Source: Streptomyces sp. CMB-StM0423
GTDB taxonomy: Bacteria > Actinomycetota > Actinomycetes > Streptomycetales > Streptomycetaceae
Reading direction: 5' to 3'
Length of the DNA: 64,000 nt
Assembly (NCBI RefSeq): GCF_002847285.1
Contig: NZ_CP025407.1
Coordinates: forward strand, 3,226,501-3,290,500
Position numbers and translations under genes: made by a program. Shown one piece after another: positions 37,318-46,291 of this stretch. How positions within the stretch are numbered: the stretch's first letter is position 1; the number at the start of each line of letters is the position of its first letter. The notes under the pieces were generated by a model. It was not told the DNA's origin. It saw only the letters and a list, made by a program, of their open reading frames with translations, and made no database searches.

Positions 37318-37875
37318 ATGGCAAGGATGAGCGCAGAGGAGCGACGCGAGAGCGTCATCCGCGCGGCGATCACGGAGTTCGGCCGGGGCGGCTACCACGG
37401 CACGTCCACCGAGTCGATCGCCAAGCGGGTCGGCGTCTCGCAGCCGTACCTCTTCCGCCTCTTCCCCAACAAGCGCGCCATCTTCCTCGCCGCCTCCCTG
37501 CGCTGCATCGAGGAGACCGCGGCCGTCCTCCGCGCCGCCGCCGAGGAGGCGCCGGCGGGCACCGAGGAGAAGGCGATGGCCGTGGCGTACCAGCGGCTGA
37601 TCGAGGACCGCGACCGCCTGATGATGCAGATGCAGATGTACGTCGCGGTGGCCACGGCGGAGTCGGCGGGCGACCACGAGTTCGGCGAGCCGATCCGGGC
37701 CGCCTGGTCCGACCAGCTCTACGACTTCGCCCTGCTGACGTTCGGCGGGGACGCCGACACGGCAGCCAGATTCCTCGCGTACGGGATGCTGATCAACACC
37801 TTCGTCGCCCTCGGCTACGCGCCGCGGGAACGGGTGTGGGACGGCTTCTGGCCGGACGCCCTGCCGCGCACCTAG
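37318..37875 (+). CDS. TetR-family transcriptional regulator
   Basis: The 185-residue protein has an N-terminal TetR helix-turn-helix: RESVIRAAITEFGRGGYHGT, STESIAKRVGVSQPYLFRLF and PNKRAIFLA. The C-terminal ligand domain has a Met-rich helix (RLMMQMQMYVAVA). It lies directly upstream of a DHA2 exporter, and shared inverted-repeat sites precede both genes, so it most likely represses itself and the exporter until a substrate binds. Confidence 0.9.
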   Translation: MARMSAEERRESVIRAAITEFGRGGYHGTSTESIAKRVGVSQPYLFRLFPNKRAIFLAASLRCIEETAAVLRAAAEEAPAGTEEKAMAVAYQRLIEDRDRLMMQMQMYVAVATAESAGDHEFGEPIRAAWSDQLYDFALLTFGGDADTAARFLAYGMLINTFVALGYAPRERVWDGFWPDALPRT

Positions 37876-37928
37876 CGCACCCAGCCCCACCACACCCGGC
37901 CCGTCCGCCGCACACGCATGCCCGCGAA

Positions 37929-37946
37929 AGTTATTGACTAATAACT
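37929..37946. promoter_or_regulatory. TetR operator candidate 2
   Basis: AGTTATT and AATAACT form a perfect 7-bp inverted repeat with a GACT spacer, 17 bases before the exporter ATG. Confidence 0.7.
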
Positions 37947-37963
37947 AATCCGGAGGGAACCCC

Positions 37964-39418
37964 ATGTCCGCCCCAGTCCGCACCGGCGACCGCCGCCGCC
38001 TCGGCCCCACCTTCTGGGCCCTGCTCCTCACCAGCCTCGCCAGCTTCATGGGCGCGCTCGACAACCTCGTCGTCACGACCGCGCTCCCCGCCATCCGCGA
38101 CGACCTCGGCGGCGGCATGGAGGACCTCGAATGGACGGTCAGCGCGTACACGCTCACCTTCGCCGTCCTCCTCATGCTCGGCGCCTCGCTCGGCGACCGC
38201 TTCGGCCGCCGCCGGATGTTCGCCGTCGGCATCGGCATCTTCACCGCCTCCTCGGCCGCCGCCGCGCTCTCCACCGGCATCGACGGCCTGGTCACCGCCC
38301 GCGCCGTGCAGGGCGTCGGCGCCGCGCTGCTGATGCCGCTGTCGCTGACCCTGCTCTCCGCCGCCGTACCCGCGGCGCGCCGCGGCATGGCGCTCGGCGT
38401 CTGGGGCGCGGTGCAGGGCCTGGCCGTCGCGTCCGGGCCGCTGGTCGGCGGGGCGCTGACCGAGCACATCTCGTGGCACTGGATCTTCTGGCTGAACGTG
38501 CCCGTCGGCATCGCCCTCATCCCGCTGGTGCGGCTGAAGCTGACCGAGAGCCACGGCCCGAACGACCGCCTCGACATCCCCGGCACCGTGCTCGCCAGCA
38601 CCGCGCTCTTCGGCCTCATCTACGCCCTGGTCCGCGGCAACGCCGACGGCTGGACCGCCACCCCCGTCCTCGCCGGGCTGATCGCGGCACCGGTGCTGCT
38701 GACCGCCTTCGTCGCGTACGAGCTGCGCGCCGCGAACCCCATGCTGCCCATGCGCCTCTTCCGCAACCGCAGCTTCAGCGCCGTCAACGCGGCGAGCGTG
38801 CTGATGTTCGTCGGGATGTTCGGCTCGATCTTCCTGCTCAGCCAGTTCCTCCAGGGCGTCGGCGGCTACTCGCCGCTGGAGGCCGGCCTGCGCATGCTGC
38901 CGTGGACCGCGATGCCGCTGATCGTCACCCCGATCGCCGGCGCGCTCTCCGACCGCATCGGCGGCCGGCCGATCATCGCGGCCGGTCTGGCGCTGCAGGC
39001 GGTGGGGCTGGTGCTGTGGGCGGTGGCGGTCGAGGTGGGCTTCTCGTACGGGTCGATACTGCCGGCGCTGACGGTGAGCGGCGTGGGCATGGCGATGTAC
39101 TTCGCACCCTCCGCGAACGTCGTCCTGTCCAGCGTCGCCCCGGAGGAGCAGGGCATCGCGTCGGGCGCGAACAACGCGCTGCGCGAACTGGGCGGCGCGC
39201 TGGGCATCGCCCTGCTGGCGGCGGTCTTCTCCGCCCAGGGCGGCTACGAGACGGGCCAGAGCTTCGTCGACGGCCTGACCCCGGCGCTGTGGGTCGGCGC
39301 GGCGGGGGTGGGGCTGGGGGCTCTGCTGGCGCTGCTGATCCACAAGCACCGGGGCCCGGGGGCGGCGGGCGCGCCGCTTGCGGCGTCGAAGGAGGACCGT
39401 ACCCCGGTGGGGGTCTGA
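37964..39418 (+). CDS. DHA2-type MFS drug exporter
   Basis: The 484-residue protein is predicted to have 14 transmembrane helices. Motif D1 appears as LDNLVVTTALPAIRDDLG, motif A as GASLGDRFGRRRMF and motif C near VASGPLVGGALTEHISWHWI. These mark the EmrB/QacA drug:proton antiporter family. GGAGGG precedes the ATG. It is transcribed behind a palindromic site and a TetR gene and probably exports a hydrophobic compound at the inner membrane. The substrate is not predictable. Confidence 0.93.
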   Translation: MSAPVRTGDRRRLGPTFWALLLTSLASFMGALDNLVVTTALPAIRDDLGGGMEDLEWTVSAYTLTFAVLLMLGASLGDRFGRRRMFAVGIGIFTASSAAAALSTGIDGLVTARAVQGVGAALLMPLSLTLLSAAVPAARRGMALGVWGAVQGLAVASGPLVGGALTEHISWHWIFWLNVPVGIALIPLVRLKLTESHGPNDRLDIPGTVLASTALFGLIYALVRGNADGWTATPVLAGLIAAPVLLTAFVAYELRAANPMLPMRLFRNRSFSAVNAASVLMFVGMFGSIFLLSQFLQGVGGYSPLEAGLRMLPWTAMPLIVTPIAGALSDRIGGRPIIAAGLALQAVGLVLWAVAVEVGFSYGSILPALTVSGVGMAMYFAPSANVVLSSVAPEEQGIASGANNALRELGGALGIALLAAVFSAQGGYETGQSFVDGLTPALWVGAAGVGLGALLALLIHKHRGPGAAGAPLAASKEDRTPVGV

Positions 39419-39566
39419 CCGGGCTCGCGCTCCTGGGGAACCGCCCCGCGCCTCACCGGGCGCGGGGCGGTCCCGTACGCGCTGCGTTTCCCTCCTGGCG
39501 GCGGACGGGCCGATAATTGGTACGGAGGGACCGCATCAAAGCGAGTGTCCGGGAGAGGTGCCGATC

Positions 39567-39974
39567 ATGAAGCCCTTGAACCTCCTTTTGAACGTCCTGT
39601 GGCTGATCTTCTGCGGGATCTGGATGGCGATCGCCTACACGGTCGCGGCCGTAGTGTGCTTCATCCTGATCATCACGATCCCCTTCGGCGTCGCGTCCCT
39701 GCGTATCGCCGGCTACGTACTGTGGCCATTCGGCCGCACGACGGTGGAACGACCTGACGCGGGCACGCCCTCGGTCGTCGGCAACGTGATCTGGGTGATC
39801 TTCGCCGGCTGGTGGCTGGCGCTGGGCCACCTGCTCACGAGCATCCCGCTCTTCCTGTCGATCATCGGCATCCCCTTCGGCTGGGCCAACCTGAAGCTGA
39901 TCCCGATCTCCCTGATGCCCCTGGGCCGCGAGATCGTCTCCACGGACGAACGCTTCGGCTACGCCCCGCGCTGA
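39567..39974 (+). CDS. YccF-domain membrane protein
   Basis: The 135-residue protein is built from two similar halves, each with a hydrophobic pair and the YccF motif: LWLIFCGIWMAIAYTVAAVV, ITIPFGVASLRIAGYVLWPF, then IWVIFAGWWLALGHLLTS and IGIPFGWANLKLIPISLMPL. It is a small inner-membrane protein of unknown function that is widespread in bacteria. GAGAGGTG lies upstream of the ATG. The gene is monocistronic and followed by a terminator. Confidence 0.92.
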   Translation: MKPLNLLLNVLWLIFCGIWMAIAYTVAAVVCFILIITIPFGVASLRIAGYVLWPFGRTTVERPDAGTPSVVGNVIWVIFAGWWLALGHLLTSIPLFLSIIGIPFGWANLKLIPISLMPLGREIVSTDERFGYAPR

Positions 39975-40007
39975 GCCGGGGAGGGCTCCCCGCGCGTACG
40001 CCGTGGG

Positions 40008-40039
40008 CTCCCCGGCCAGCGAAGGGCCAGGCCGGGGAG
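40008..40039 (+). terminator. Terminator after the YccF gene
   Basis: CTCCCCGGCC and GGCCGGGGAG form a perfect 10-bp stem with a 12-base loop, between convergent genes. Confidence 0.7.
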
Positions 40040-40155
40040 GGTGTGTGCGGGGCGAAGGAAACCGGATGCGTCGGGCCGCCCGCTTGTGGTGACCCCCGCT
40101 ACACACCGCGAAGCCGGAACGCCCCATCCGGCATGAGGGGTGGCGGCTGCTTCCT

Positions 40156-40680
40156 CTACGGCAGGGCGTTGATGGCTGTCTGCCAGGGGTAGGCGTCCAG
40201 GTTTCCGTGTTTCGGTTCGTGTGGGATGAAGCCTTCCTCTCCCAGCAGCACGCTGACGCCGTTGTCCCGTAGGAAGGCCACGCTTCGGTCCAGGGCCGGG
40301 TGGGCGGCCTGGGCGCGGTTGAGATACGGGAGTGCTACCAGCGGGAGTTCCAGGCCGATGGCTTCGGTGATCAGGCCGAGGGCGAGGGTGTCGGAGATGC
40401 CGAGTGCCCACTTGTTGAGGGTGTTGAAGGTCGCCGGGGCGACGAGGATGGCGTCTGGTGCGGGCAGCGCGTCGGGTTCGTCCGGGTGCTTGTACGCATG
40501 GCGCACCGGGTGGCCGGTCAGATCGCGCAGGTCCTCGATGACGTCCGCGTTCCAGCGGTGTGCGGACTGCGTAAGGATGCAGCACACGTCCCAACCCGCC
40601 TCCTGCGCGGCGCGGATGCCGGTAGGGAGCCGGCGGGCGGGGGGTGCGGCGCAAGCGATGAGGTACAGCGTCTGAGTCAC
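40156..40680 (-). CDS. Flavoprotein (HFCD/PPC-decarboxylase-like)
   Basis: The 174-residue flavodoxin-like protein has YLIACAAPPARRLPTGIRAA, the substrate-clamp-like Asn/Ala stretch VAPATFNTLNKWALGISDTL, and LPLVALPYLN. This is the homo-oligomeric flavin-containing Cys decarboxylase superfamily. The GTG start overlaps the stop of the upstream XRE regulator (GTGA), so the two are one unit. Such regulator-flavoprotein pairs are common in Streptomyces; the reaction is unknown. Confidence 0.87.
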   Translation of the reverse strand: MTQTLYLIACAAPPARRLPTGIRAAQEAGWDVCCILTQSAHRWNADVIEDLRDLTGHPVRHAYKHPDEPDALPAPDAILVAPATFNTLNKWALGISDTLALGLITEAIGLELPLVALPYLNRAQAAHPALDRSVAFLRDNGVSVLLGEEGFIPHEPKHGNLDAYPWQTAINALP

Positions 40681-41909
40681 CCGGGCAGTCCACAGCGTTT
40701 CGCGAGCGAGATCAAGCGGCCCTCTGCGTTCCCGACGCCGAGCAGGCGGAGGTTCTCCACGAGTTGCTTGGTACGTGGCCGGCAGGTCACCTCCTCTGCT
40801 GCCTCGCGCTCCGCCGCCAGCAGCGTGTCGACCGCCTTCTCACGACGACCGGCCTGCCCGTAGGCAAGCGCGAGATCGGTGAGGAAGTGCGCGCGACGTT
40901 CACGCGGCAGGGCGTCGCGGGCCGCGGCGGGGATGGTCTCGGAGACCGCGATGGCGTCTGCGCCCTCGGAGAGCTGCACGTGCGCGGCTACGCGATGCAA
41001 TGCGACGTTTGTGGGTCCGTACGCAGTCCACAGCCGGTTGTCGTCACGGCCGAGACAGTCCGCGTGTTCGGCGGCCCGGTCGAAGAGTTCGGGGGTGGCG
41101 GCGACAGCCGTCGGTGTGTCGTTCGCAATTGCTGCGGCTGCGGCCATGGCCGCCTTCAGATAGAGCATTCCGAGCACGGACAAGCCGTCGTCATCGCGCT
41201 GGGGCACCGTACGCTCAAGCCGATCCGCCGCAGCAACGGCGAATGCGGCTGCGGCTGGTGCCTGACCATGGTGGGTCATCGCTTCGGACATTCGTCTGGC
41301 GGCCGACCCCACAATGAGCGCGTTCTCTGAACGTTCCGCGGCGGTCACCGCCCGGTGGGCAGCAGTCATCGCGAGTTCGGTATCCCCGTACTTGATTCCG
41401 GCAGCTTCGATAAGTTGCAGGGTCATGGACAGCGCCCGGAAGGCGGCGCGCTGATCGTCCCCTTCCAGTTGCGCCGCGGCACGATTCGCCTCGATGAGGA
41501 GTTCGGGTACCACTCGTCCGAGCGAAGCGAAGTGCCCCACCTGGAAAGCCGCCCAGCCGTGGGCGACCCGTCGGCGTAGCTCGCCCGGCGCCAGCGGTGG
41601 CCGCAGACCCGGATCGGGGCTGCCGGTCAGAACGTCGTAGCGCTGCAACGTGACCCGGATCGTCGCCAGTTCCACCGCGTCGATGCACTCGGCGTTCGGC
41701 TCATCGGCGAGCAGCACGTCCATTCGTACCTGAAGAACGTGGGCGGCGGATTCCAGTACGGACAGCCGTGGGTCGGCTTGGCGGGCACCGGACTCCAGGT
41801 CCTGCACCCAGCGCCGGGACTGCCCCATCAGGGCGCCGAAATCGGCCTGCGTCAGGCGGCGACGCTCGCGCCAGTAGGCAATGCGCCGCCCGATTCCGCG
41901 ACCGTCCAT
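40677..41909 (-). CDS. XRE-family regulator with TPR-like domain
   Basis: The 410-residue protein has an N-terminal helix-turn-helix (RIAYWRERRRLTQADFGALM, GQSRRWVQDLESGAR) and about 300 residues of TPR-like helices (VPELLIEANRAAAQLEGDDQ and later repeats). GGGGAG is seven bases before the ATG at 41909; an in-frame codon at 41945 lacks such a site. It overlaps the flavoprotein gene. It probably controls its own operon; the signal is unknown. Confidence 0.87.
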   Translation of the reverse strand: MDGRGIGRRIAYWRERRRLTQADFGALMGQSRRWVQDLESGARQADPRLSVLESAAHVLQVRMDVLLADEPNAECIDAVELATIRVTLQRYDVLTGSPDPGLRPPLAPGELRRRVAHGWAAFQVGHFASLGRVVPELLIEANRAAAQLEGDDQRAAFRALSMTLQLIEAAGIKYGDTELAMTAAHRAVTAAERSENALIVGSAARRMSEAMTHHGQAPAAAAFAVAAADRLERTVPQRDDDGLSVLGMLYLKAAMAAAAAIANDTPTAVAATPELFDRAAEHADCLGRDDNRLWTAYGPTNVALHRVAAHVQLSEGADAIAVSETIPAAARDALPRERRAHFLTDLALAYGQAGRREKAVDTLLAAEREAAEEVTCRPRTKQLVENLRLLGVGNAEGRLISLAKRCGLPG

Positions 41910-42061
41910 CCAGGCTCCCCGGAGTTTCGGCGTCGATGCACGCATTGTGCGTGCCTGCTCACGCTAGTACCCGACCTACGTTCCCAGCAGACCGATAGCA
42001 CAGACCCCCGCGACCGTGGTGACGGCCCGGGGCGTGGCGAACGCTGACAAGGAGCGTCGAC

Positions 42062-42595
42062 ATGGGCAAGCGTGTCACACGGACATTCGGCTTACTGCCG
42101 TCCGACCGCCAAAGGGAACATGCGTCTGCCGATACGGCCGAGGGCGAACTCTCGGCAGACGGCGCACCGCGCGCACTCCGCGGGCCCGAGTCCGGTCAGG
42201 GAGAGGTGGTGGTGTGGCAGTGGAGGCGGCATCGGAGGTGTGTGGGGCTGGCTCGGGCGCAGTTGCGGAAGGCGTTGGCGGCATGGGGTTTGGGTGAGTT
42301 GGAGTTTGCGGCGGTGGCGGTGTTGTCGGAGTTGGTGGCTAACGCCGTCGTGCATGCGCGGGTGTCGCCGGGGCGGGAGATTCGTACGCGGTTTCTGGTG
42401 GTGGAGGACGGGGTGCGGATCGAGGTGCACGATGCCAGTGACCAACTGCCGGTGCCGCGGGTGCCGGATGAGTCCGGTGGGTACGGGCTGGCGCTGGTGG
42501 CGGAACTGGCGGAGCGGTGGGGGGTGGAGGAGCGGAGTGGGGTTGGGAAGTGCGTGTGGGCGACGGTGACTTGTTCCGGGTTGAATGCGCGTTGA
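42062..42595 (+). CDS. RsbW-like ATP-binding protein (anti-sigma-type kinase)
   Basis: The 177-residue HATPase_c protein has LSELVANAVVHARVSPGREI (N-box with Asn), VRIEVHDASDQLPVPRVP (D-box) and ESGGYGLALVAELAERWGV (G-box). The N-terminal 50 residues are polar and variable. Streptomyces genomes contain dozens of such proteins, usually regulating sigma factors or anti-sigma antagonists. It is divergent from the XRE regulator and followed by a strong terminator. No cognate sigma factor is nearby. Confidence 0.88.
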   Translation: MGKRVTRTFGLLPSDRQREHASADTAEGELSADGAPRALRGPESGQGEVVVWQWRRHRRCVGLARAQLRKALAAWGLGELEFAAVAVLSELVANAVVHARVSPGREIRTRFLVVEDGVRIEVHDASDQLPVPRVPDESGGYGLALVAELAERWGVEERSGVGKCVWATVTCSGLNAR

Positions 42596-42650
42596 GTGCG
42601 GCTTGGTCCCCTCGGTGGCGACTGAGTGTTGCCGTCTTCCCTCCCGCACG

Positions 42651-42691
42651 CCGAAGCCCGGAGCCTCCTCAATCCAGGCTCCGGGTTTCGG
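42651..42691. terminator. Bidirectional terminator
   Basis: CCGAAGCCCGGAGCC and GGCTCCGGGTTTCGG form a 15-bp stem with one G-T type mismatch and an 11-base loop, between convergent units. Confidence 0.8.
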
Positions 42692-42699
42692 CATTCTCA

Positions 42700-42960
42700 T
42701 CACTGTGGTGTCGGCTCGTGGTCCATGAGCACCATCTCCTCCTCCCGCCCCGTCTCCTTCCCCGTGATCGGCGGGACCCGCCGCAGGAGCGTCGCCACCA
42801 CCGCCGCCGTCGCCACCGCCAGTACCGCGATCACCACCGCCGCCGTGTGCAGGCCCGCCGTGAAGGCGCCGCGGGCCGCTGCCGCCAGGGCCGCGGCGGG
42901 GTCCGGGTCGGGCAGGGCCGCGGGGGGCCGGGTCGGGCAGGGCGCGGTCGCCGTGTCCAG
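42700..42960 (-). pseudogene. C-terminal remnant of an MFS exporter
   Basis: On the minus strand the frame reads AAARGAFTAGLHTAAVVIAV, LAVATAAVVATLLRRVPP and then a charged tail ending MDHEPTPQ. This is the last helix and tail of DHA2-type exporters such as the one at 37964. Everything upstream of it has been replaced by direct repeats and low-complexity sequence, and there is no start codon with a ribosome site. It is treated as a decayed gene. Confidence 0.55.
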
Positions 42961-43030
42961 GGCCGCGCCGCCCGAATGGCTGCCTCGTGCGGGACCACCT
43001 CCACCGAGAACGCCCGGACGAATGCCACCG

Positions 43031-43223
43031 GGACAGACTCGCGGTAACCCTCCCCGAATACCCACCCAAACCGCCCAGGCGACCCGACTTCTGCCCACCG
43101 AGACGCACCCACAGGTGACGACCACCACCCGATGAACCCCGCCGAGACAAACTCGCGGTAACACCCTCTACAAATCAGGGCAAATCACCCCCACGGGCCG
43201 ACTTTTGCCCATCGGCACGCACT
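43031..43223. repeat. Two imperfect ~80-bp direct repeats
   Basis: The unit beginning GACA(G/A)ACTCGCGGTAAC and ending CGACTT(C/T)TGCCCA(C/T)CG, then ACGCAC, occurs at about 43031-43108 and 43143-43223, 112 bases apart. The middle of each unit has diverged. They sit between the exporter remnant and the octamer array. Confidence 0.65.
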
Positions 43224-43433
43224 CAAAAGCGGGGTGGCCCGGGGGGAGTCCCTGCGACGCCCCTTCTCCCTTCGCCGACACCCCCCGTACACCGGCACCC
43301 CAACGCACCACCGCCCGCCCGGCACCGTACCCCCGCACCCGCCCCGCACAGACACGACGTACCAGCTCAACGCCCCACTGCCCCCCGCGTTGTCAGGCCA
43401 GGCGCATACCCTTGGGCGGGTGTGAGGGGAAAT

Positions 43434-43540
43434 GGGTTCCCGGGTTCCCGGGTTCCCGGGTTCCCGGGTTCCCGGGTTCCCGGGTTCCCGGGTTCCCGGG
43501 TTCCCGGGTTCCCGGGTTCCCGGGTTCCCGGGTTCCCGGG
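43434..43540. repeat. Octanucleotide tandem array, about 13 copies
   Basis: GGGTTCCC repeats head to tail without a visible error for 107 bases (13 copies plus GGG). Each junction creates CCCGGG. It lies in a non-coding gap about 100 bases beyond the 3' end of the exporter gene. Such perfect arrays are length-unstable by slippage. Confidence 0.97.
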
Positions 43541-43644
43541 CAGAGGTTTGGGGAACTAGGCGGAGTTGGCGGGTCCGCTAGCCCCGGGGCTGAGCCCGTC
43601 CCCCACCCGTTCGATCCGTAGGCCCGGCCCCGGCACGGCCCGGG

Positions 43645-45036
43645 CTACCGCCCCGCCCCCATCCGCCAGGCCACAGCCCCCGCCGCCGCCAGCCCTCCCA
43701 TCGCCAGCACACTGCTCATCACAAACGGGTTCCCGGCCCCCACCCCCGGTGCGAACCCCACCCCCACATACAGCGTGACCCCCGTGGCGCCCCCCAACTG
43801 GTCCGCCGCCCGCTGGACGCCCGAGGCGATGCCCGCGTCGGACTCCGTCACCCCGCTCACCGCCGCGTACTGCAGGCCGATGATCCCGAAGCCCAGGCCC
43901 GCCGCGATCAGCAGCATCGCCGGGATCATCGCCAGCGGGCCCCCCTCGACGTGGGTCACGACCGCGAGCAGCAGCAACGCCAGCCCCGTCAGCCCGATCC
44001 CCGTCAGCGCGCACATCCGCGCCCCCCAGCGGCCCAGCAGCCGGGGCACGAGCACCGACGCCCAGATCAGCGTGAACGCCAGCGGCAGCATCGTCAGGCC
44101 CGCCTCCAGCGGGCTGAGGCCCCGGTGCTCCTGCAAGTAGTACGTGAACATCAGGAACGACGTCGACAGTCCCGCGCTCAGCAGCGCCGTCGCCAGGTTC
44201 GCCCTCACCCGCGGGCCGTTGCGGAAGAACCCCAGCGGCACCAGCGGGTTCGCCGAGCGGCGTTCCACCGCGGCGAACCCCGCCGCCGCGAGCGCCGCGC
44301 CCGCCAGGGACACCGGCGGCAGCCACGACCCCCTCCCGTCGCCCTCCCCCGCCTCCACCACTCCGACCGCGAACAGCAGCGGTGCCGCGGTCAGCAGCAG
44401 CGAGCCGGGCAGGTCCATCGGGGTGCGGGCGGGCGGCGGATCTGCCGGTACGAGGAGGAGCGTCGCCACCAGGACGACGACGATGAACGGTACGGACACC
44501 AGGAAGATCCACCGCCATCCGAACAACTCCGTGATCACCCCGGAGAGCACGAACCCCAGCACCAGCCCGCAACTCGCCACCGCTCCCCACACACTCAGCG
44601 CCCGCGACCGCCGCGGGCCCTCCGGGAACATCAGCACCACCACCGCCATCGCCGCCGGCAGCGCGACCGCCTCGCCCGCGCCCTGGAGCAGCCGGGCCGC
44701 CACGAGCCAGGCGAACGACGGCGCCAGCCCCGCCAGCAGCGACGCGAGGCCGAAGAGCGCGGTGCCGGACAGCAGGACGCGGCGACGGCCCAGGACGTCG
44801 CCCAGCCGGCCGCCGAGCATGAGCAGCCCGCCGCCGGTGATCGTGTATCCGACGACCACCCAGGTCAGTTGGCGGTCGTCGGCCGCGAAGTCCGCGCCGA
44901 TCGACGGCAGGGCGATGGTGACCACGGTCACGTCGACCGCGATGAGGAGCTGCAGCGTGGCCATGCAGCACAGCACCAGCCATGCGCGCGCCGGGGACGC
45001 GGAGTCCGCGCGCGCGGAAAGAATGCCTGAGAACAC
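43645..45036 (-). CDS. DHA2-type MFS exporter
   Basis: The 463-residue EmrB/QacA-type protein begins MFSGILSARADSASPARAWL, then LIAVDVTVVTIALPSIGADF (motif D1), GGRLGDVLGRRRVL (motif A) and later WRWIFLVSVPFIVVVL, with about 14 helices. The GTG at 45036 has GGAG seven bases upstream. A longer form from the ATG at 45147 would start inside the big inverted repeat and add 37 residues with no family match, so it is rejected. The exporter has its own operator-like site but no adjacent regulator gene. Confidence 0.88.
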   Translation of the reverse strand: MFSGILSARADSASPARAWLVLCCMATLQLLIAVDVTVVTIALPSIGADFAADDRQLTWVVVGYTITGGGLLMLGGRLGDVLGRRRVLLSGTALFGLASLLAGLAPSFAWLVAARLLQGAGEAVALPAAMAVVVLMFPEGPRRSRALSVWGAVASCGLVLGFVLSGVITELFGWRWIFLVSVPFIVVVLVATLLLVPADPPPARTPMDLPGSLLLTAAPLLFAVGVVEAGEGDGRGSWLPPVSLAGAALAAAGFAAVERRSANPLVPLGFFRNGPRVRANLATALLSAGLSTSFLMFTYYLQEHRGLSPLEAGLTMLPLAFTLIWASVLVPRLLGRWGARMCALTGIGLTGLALLLLAVVTHVEGGPLAMIPAMLLIAAGLGFGIIGLQYAAVSGVTESDAGIASGVQRAADQLGGATGVTLYVGVGFAPGVGAGNPFVMSSVLAMGGLAAAGAVAWRMGAGR

Positions 45037-45141
45037 CTGGAAGCTCCGTTGCTCGGAAGACGAGTTCCGGGCAGCACAAAGAGGCCGCTCCGGTCGATCG
45101 ATCACGAAGCGACGGAACTGTACGAGTTTGTCCACGGGGGC

Positions 45142-45175
45142 CCGCATATAGACGCGAATACGCGTCTATATGCGG
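45142..45175. promoter_or_regulatory. 15-bp perfect inverted repeat, probable operator
   Basis: CCGCATATAGACGCG and CGCGTCTATATGCGG are exact inverted arms around AATA, 106 bases upstream of the exporter GTG. Its size and symmetry suit a TetR- or MarR-type repressor. No such gene lies next to it. Confidence 0.8.
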
Positions 45176-45280
45176 CGTAAAAGTGACGTACGTCCCGCCG
45201 CTAGCGGGACGTCCTCGTCACACCGGCGCAGCCGGCTCCAGAAGCACCTGACATGGGTCCTACCGTATCCCAGCCGCCCG

Positions 45281-46150
45281 TCAGTGGCCCAGGTCCCTGC
45301 CCGCCATGCGCTCCAGCCTGGCGATACGTTCCGCCATCGGCGGGTGCGTCGAGAACAGCCGCGACATGTTGCCCGACCCCCGCCGGAACGGGTTCGCGAT
45401 CATCATGTGGCTCGCCGTCTCGATCCGCGGCTCCGGCGGCAGCGGGAGCTGCTTCGTGCCCGCTTCGAGCTTCCGCAGGGCGCTCGCCAGGGCCAGCGGG
45501 TCGCCGGTGAGCTGGGAGCCCGTCTGGTCGGCCTCGTACTCGCGGGAGCGGCTGACGGCGAGCCTGATGATGCTCGCCGCCACCGGACCCAGGAAGAGCA
45601 CCAGGAGCATGCCGAACGGGCCGGGGCCGTTGCCGTTGCGGTCGCCGCTCGGGATCAGCCAGGCGAAGTTCACGAGGAACATCACCACCGACGCGAGCGC
45701 GCCCGCGATCGACGAGATGAGGATGTCCCGGTTGTAGACGTGCATCAGCTCGTGCCCCAGGACCCCCCGCAGCTCGCGCTCGTCGAGGATCTGCAGGATG
45801 CCCTCGGTGACGCAGACCGCCGCGTTGCGCGGGTCGCGGCCGGTGGCGAAGGCGTTCGGGGCCTGGGTGGGCGAGATGTAGAGCCGGGGCATCGGCTGGC
45901 GGGCCTCGTTGGAGAGCTCGCGCACGATGCGGTACAGGTTCGGCGCCTCGATCTCGCTGACCGGGCGGGCGCGCATCGCGCGCAGGGCCAGCTTGTCGCT
46001 GTTCCAGTACGCGTACGCGTTGGTGCCGATGGCCACGACGAGCGCGATGATCAAGCCCGTACGGCCGAAGATGCTGCCGATGAGCAAGATCAGCGCTGAC
46101 ATGCCGCCCAGGAGCGCGGCTGTCTTCAGCCCGTTGTTCGACCGGTGCAC
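45281..46150 (-). CDS. htpX: Membrane zinc metalloprotease HtpX
   Basis: The 289-residue protein has two N-terminal transmembrane helices ([37 protein letters not shown]), the zinc site HELMH at 133-137, the region [10 protein letters not shown] with the third Glu ligand, and [11 protein letters not shown] near the end. HtpX degrades misfolded membrane proteins. The GTG start has GGAGGG six bases upstream; longer frames upstream lack one. It lies between the exporter and the nuo cluster, as in other Streptomyces. Confidence 0.94.
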   Translation of the reverse strand: MHRSNNGLKTAALLGGMSALILLIGSIFGRTGLIIALVVAIGTNAYAYWNSDKLALRAMRARPVSEIEAPNLYRIVRELSNEARQPMPRLYISPTQAPNAFATGRDPRNAAVCVTEGILQILDERELRGVLGHELMHVYNRDILISSIAGALASVVMFLVNFAWLIPSGDRNGNGPGPFGMLLVLFLGPVAASIIRLAVSRSREYEADQTGSQLTGDPLALASALRKLEAGTKQLPLPPEPRIETASHMMIANPFRRGSGNMSRLFSTHPPMAERIARLERMAGRDLGH

Positions 46151-46291
46151 GGTGTGCCCTCCAAAGCCTGCCGCCGCAAGTGTCGGCCGTCTCCTTCCAG
46201 TGGACCCCTCCCACGCACTGAACGCCCGGGTCACCGGGTAAGTTCCCTGGTCAGCGCAGATTCCCCCGGGCGCCGCACGGGTGAGGCGGCG

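Noticed and set aside
43434..43540. CRISPR array
   Set aside because: Units are 8 bases with no spacers, and there are no cas genes. No CRISPR-like array was seen elsewhere in the window.
43205..43621. A protein with repeated VPGFPGSR units
   Set aside because: The repeat is the octamer array translated; flanking codons show no bias and there is no ribosome site.
45037..45147. N-terminal extension of the DHA2 exporter from the ATG at 45147
   Set aside because: The ATG lies inside a perfect inverted repeat, there is no ribosome site, and the added residues do not fit the family. The GTG at 45036 is well supported.
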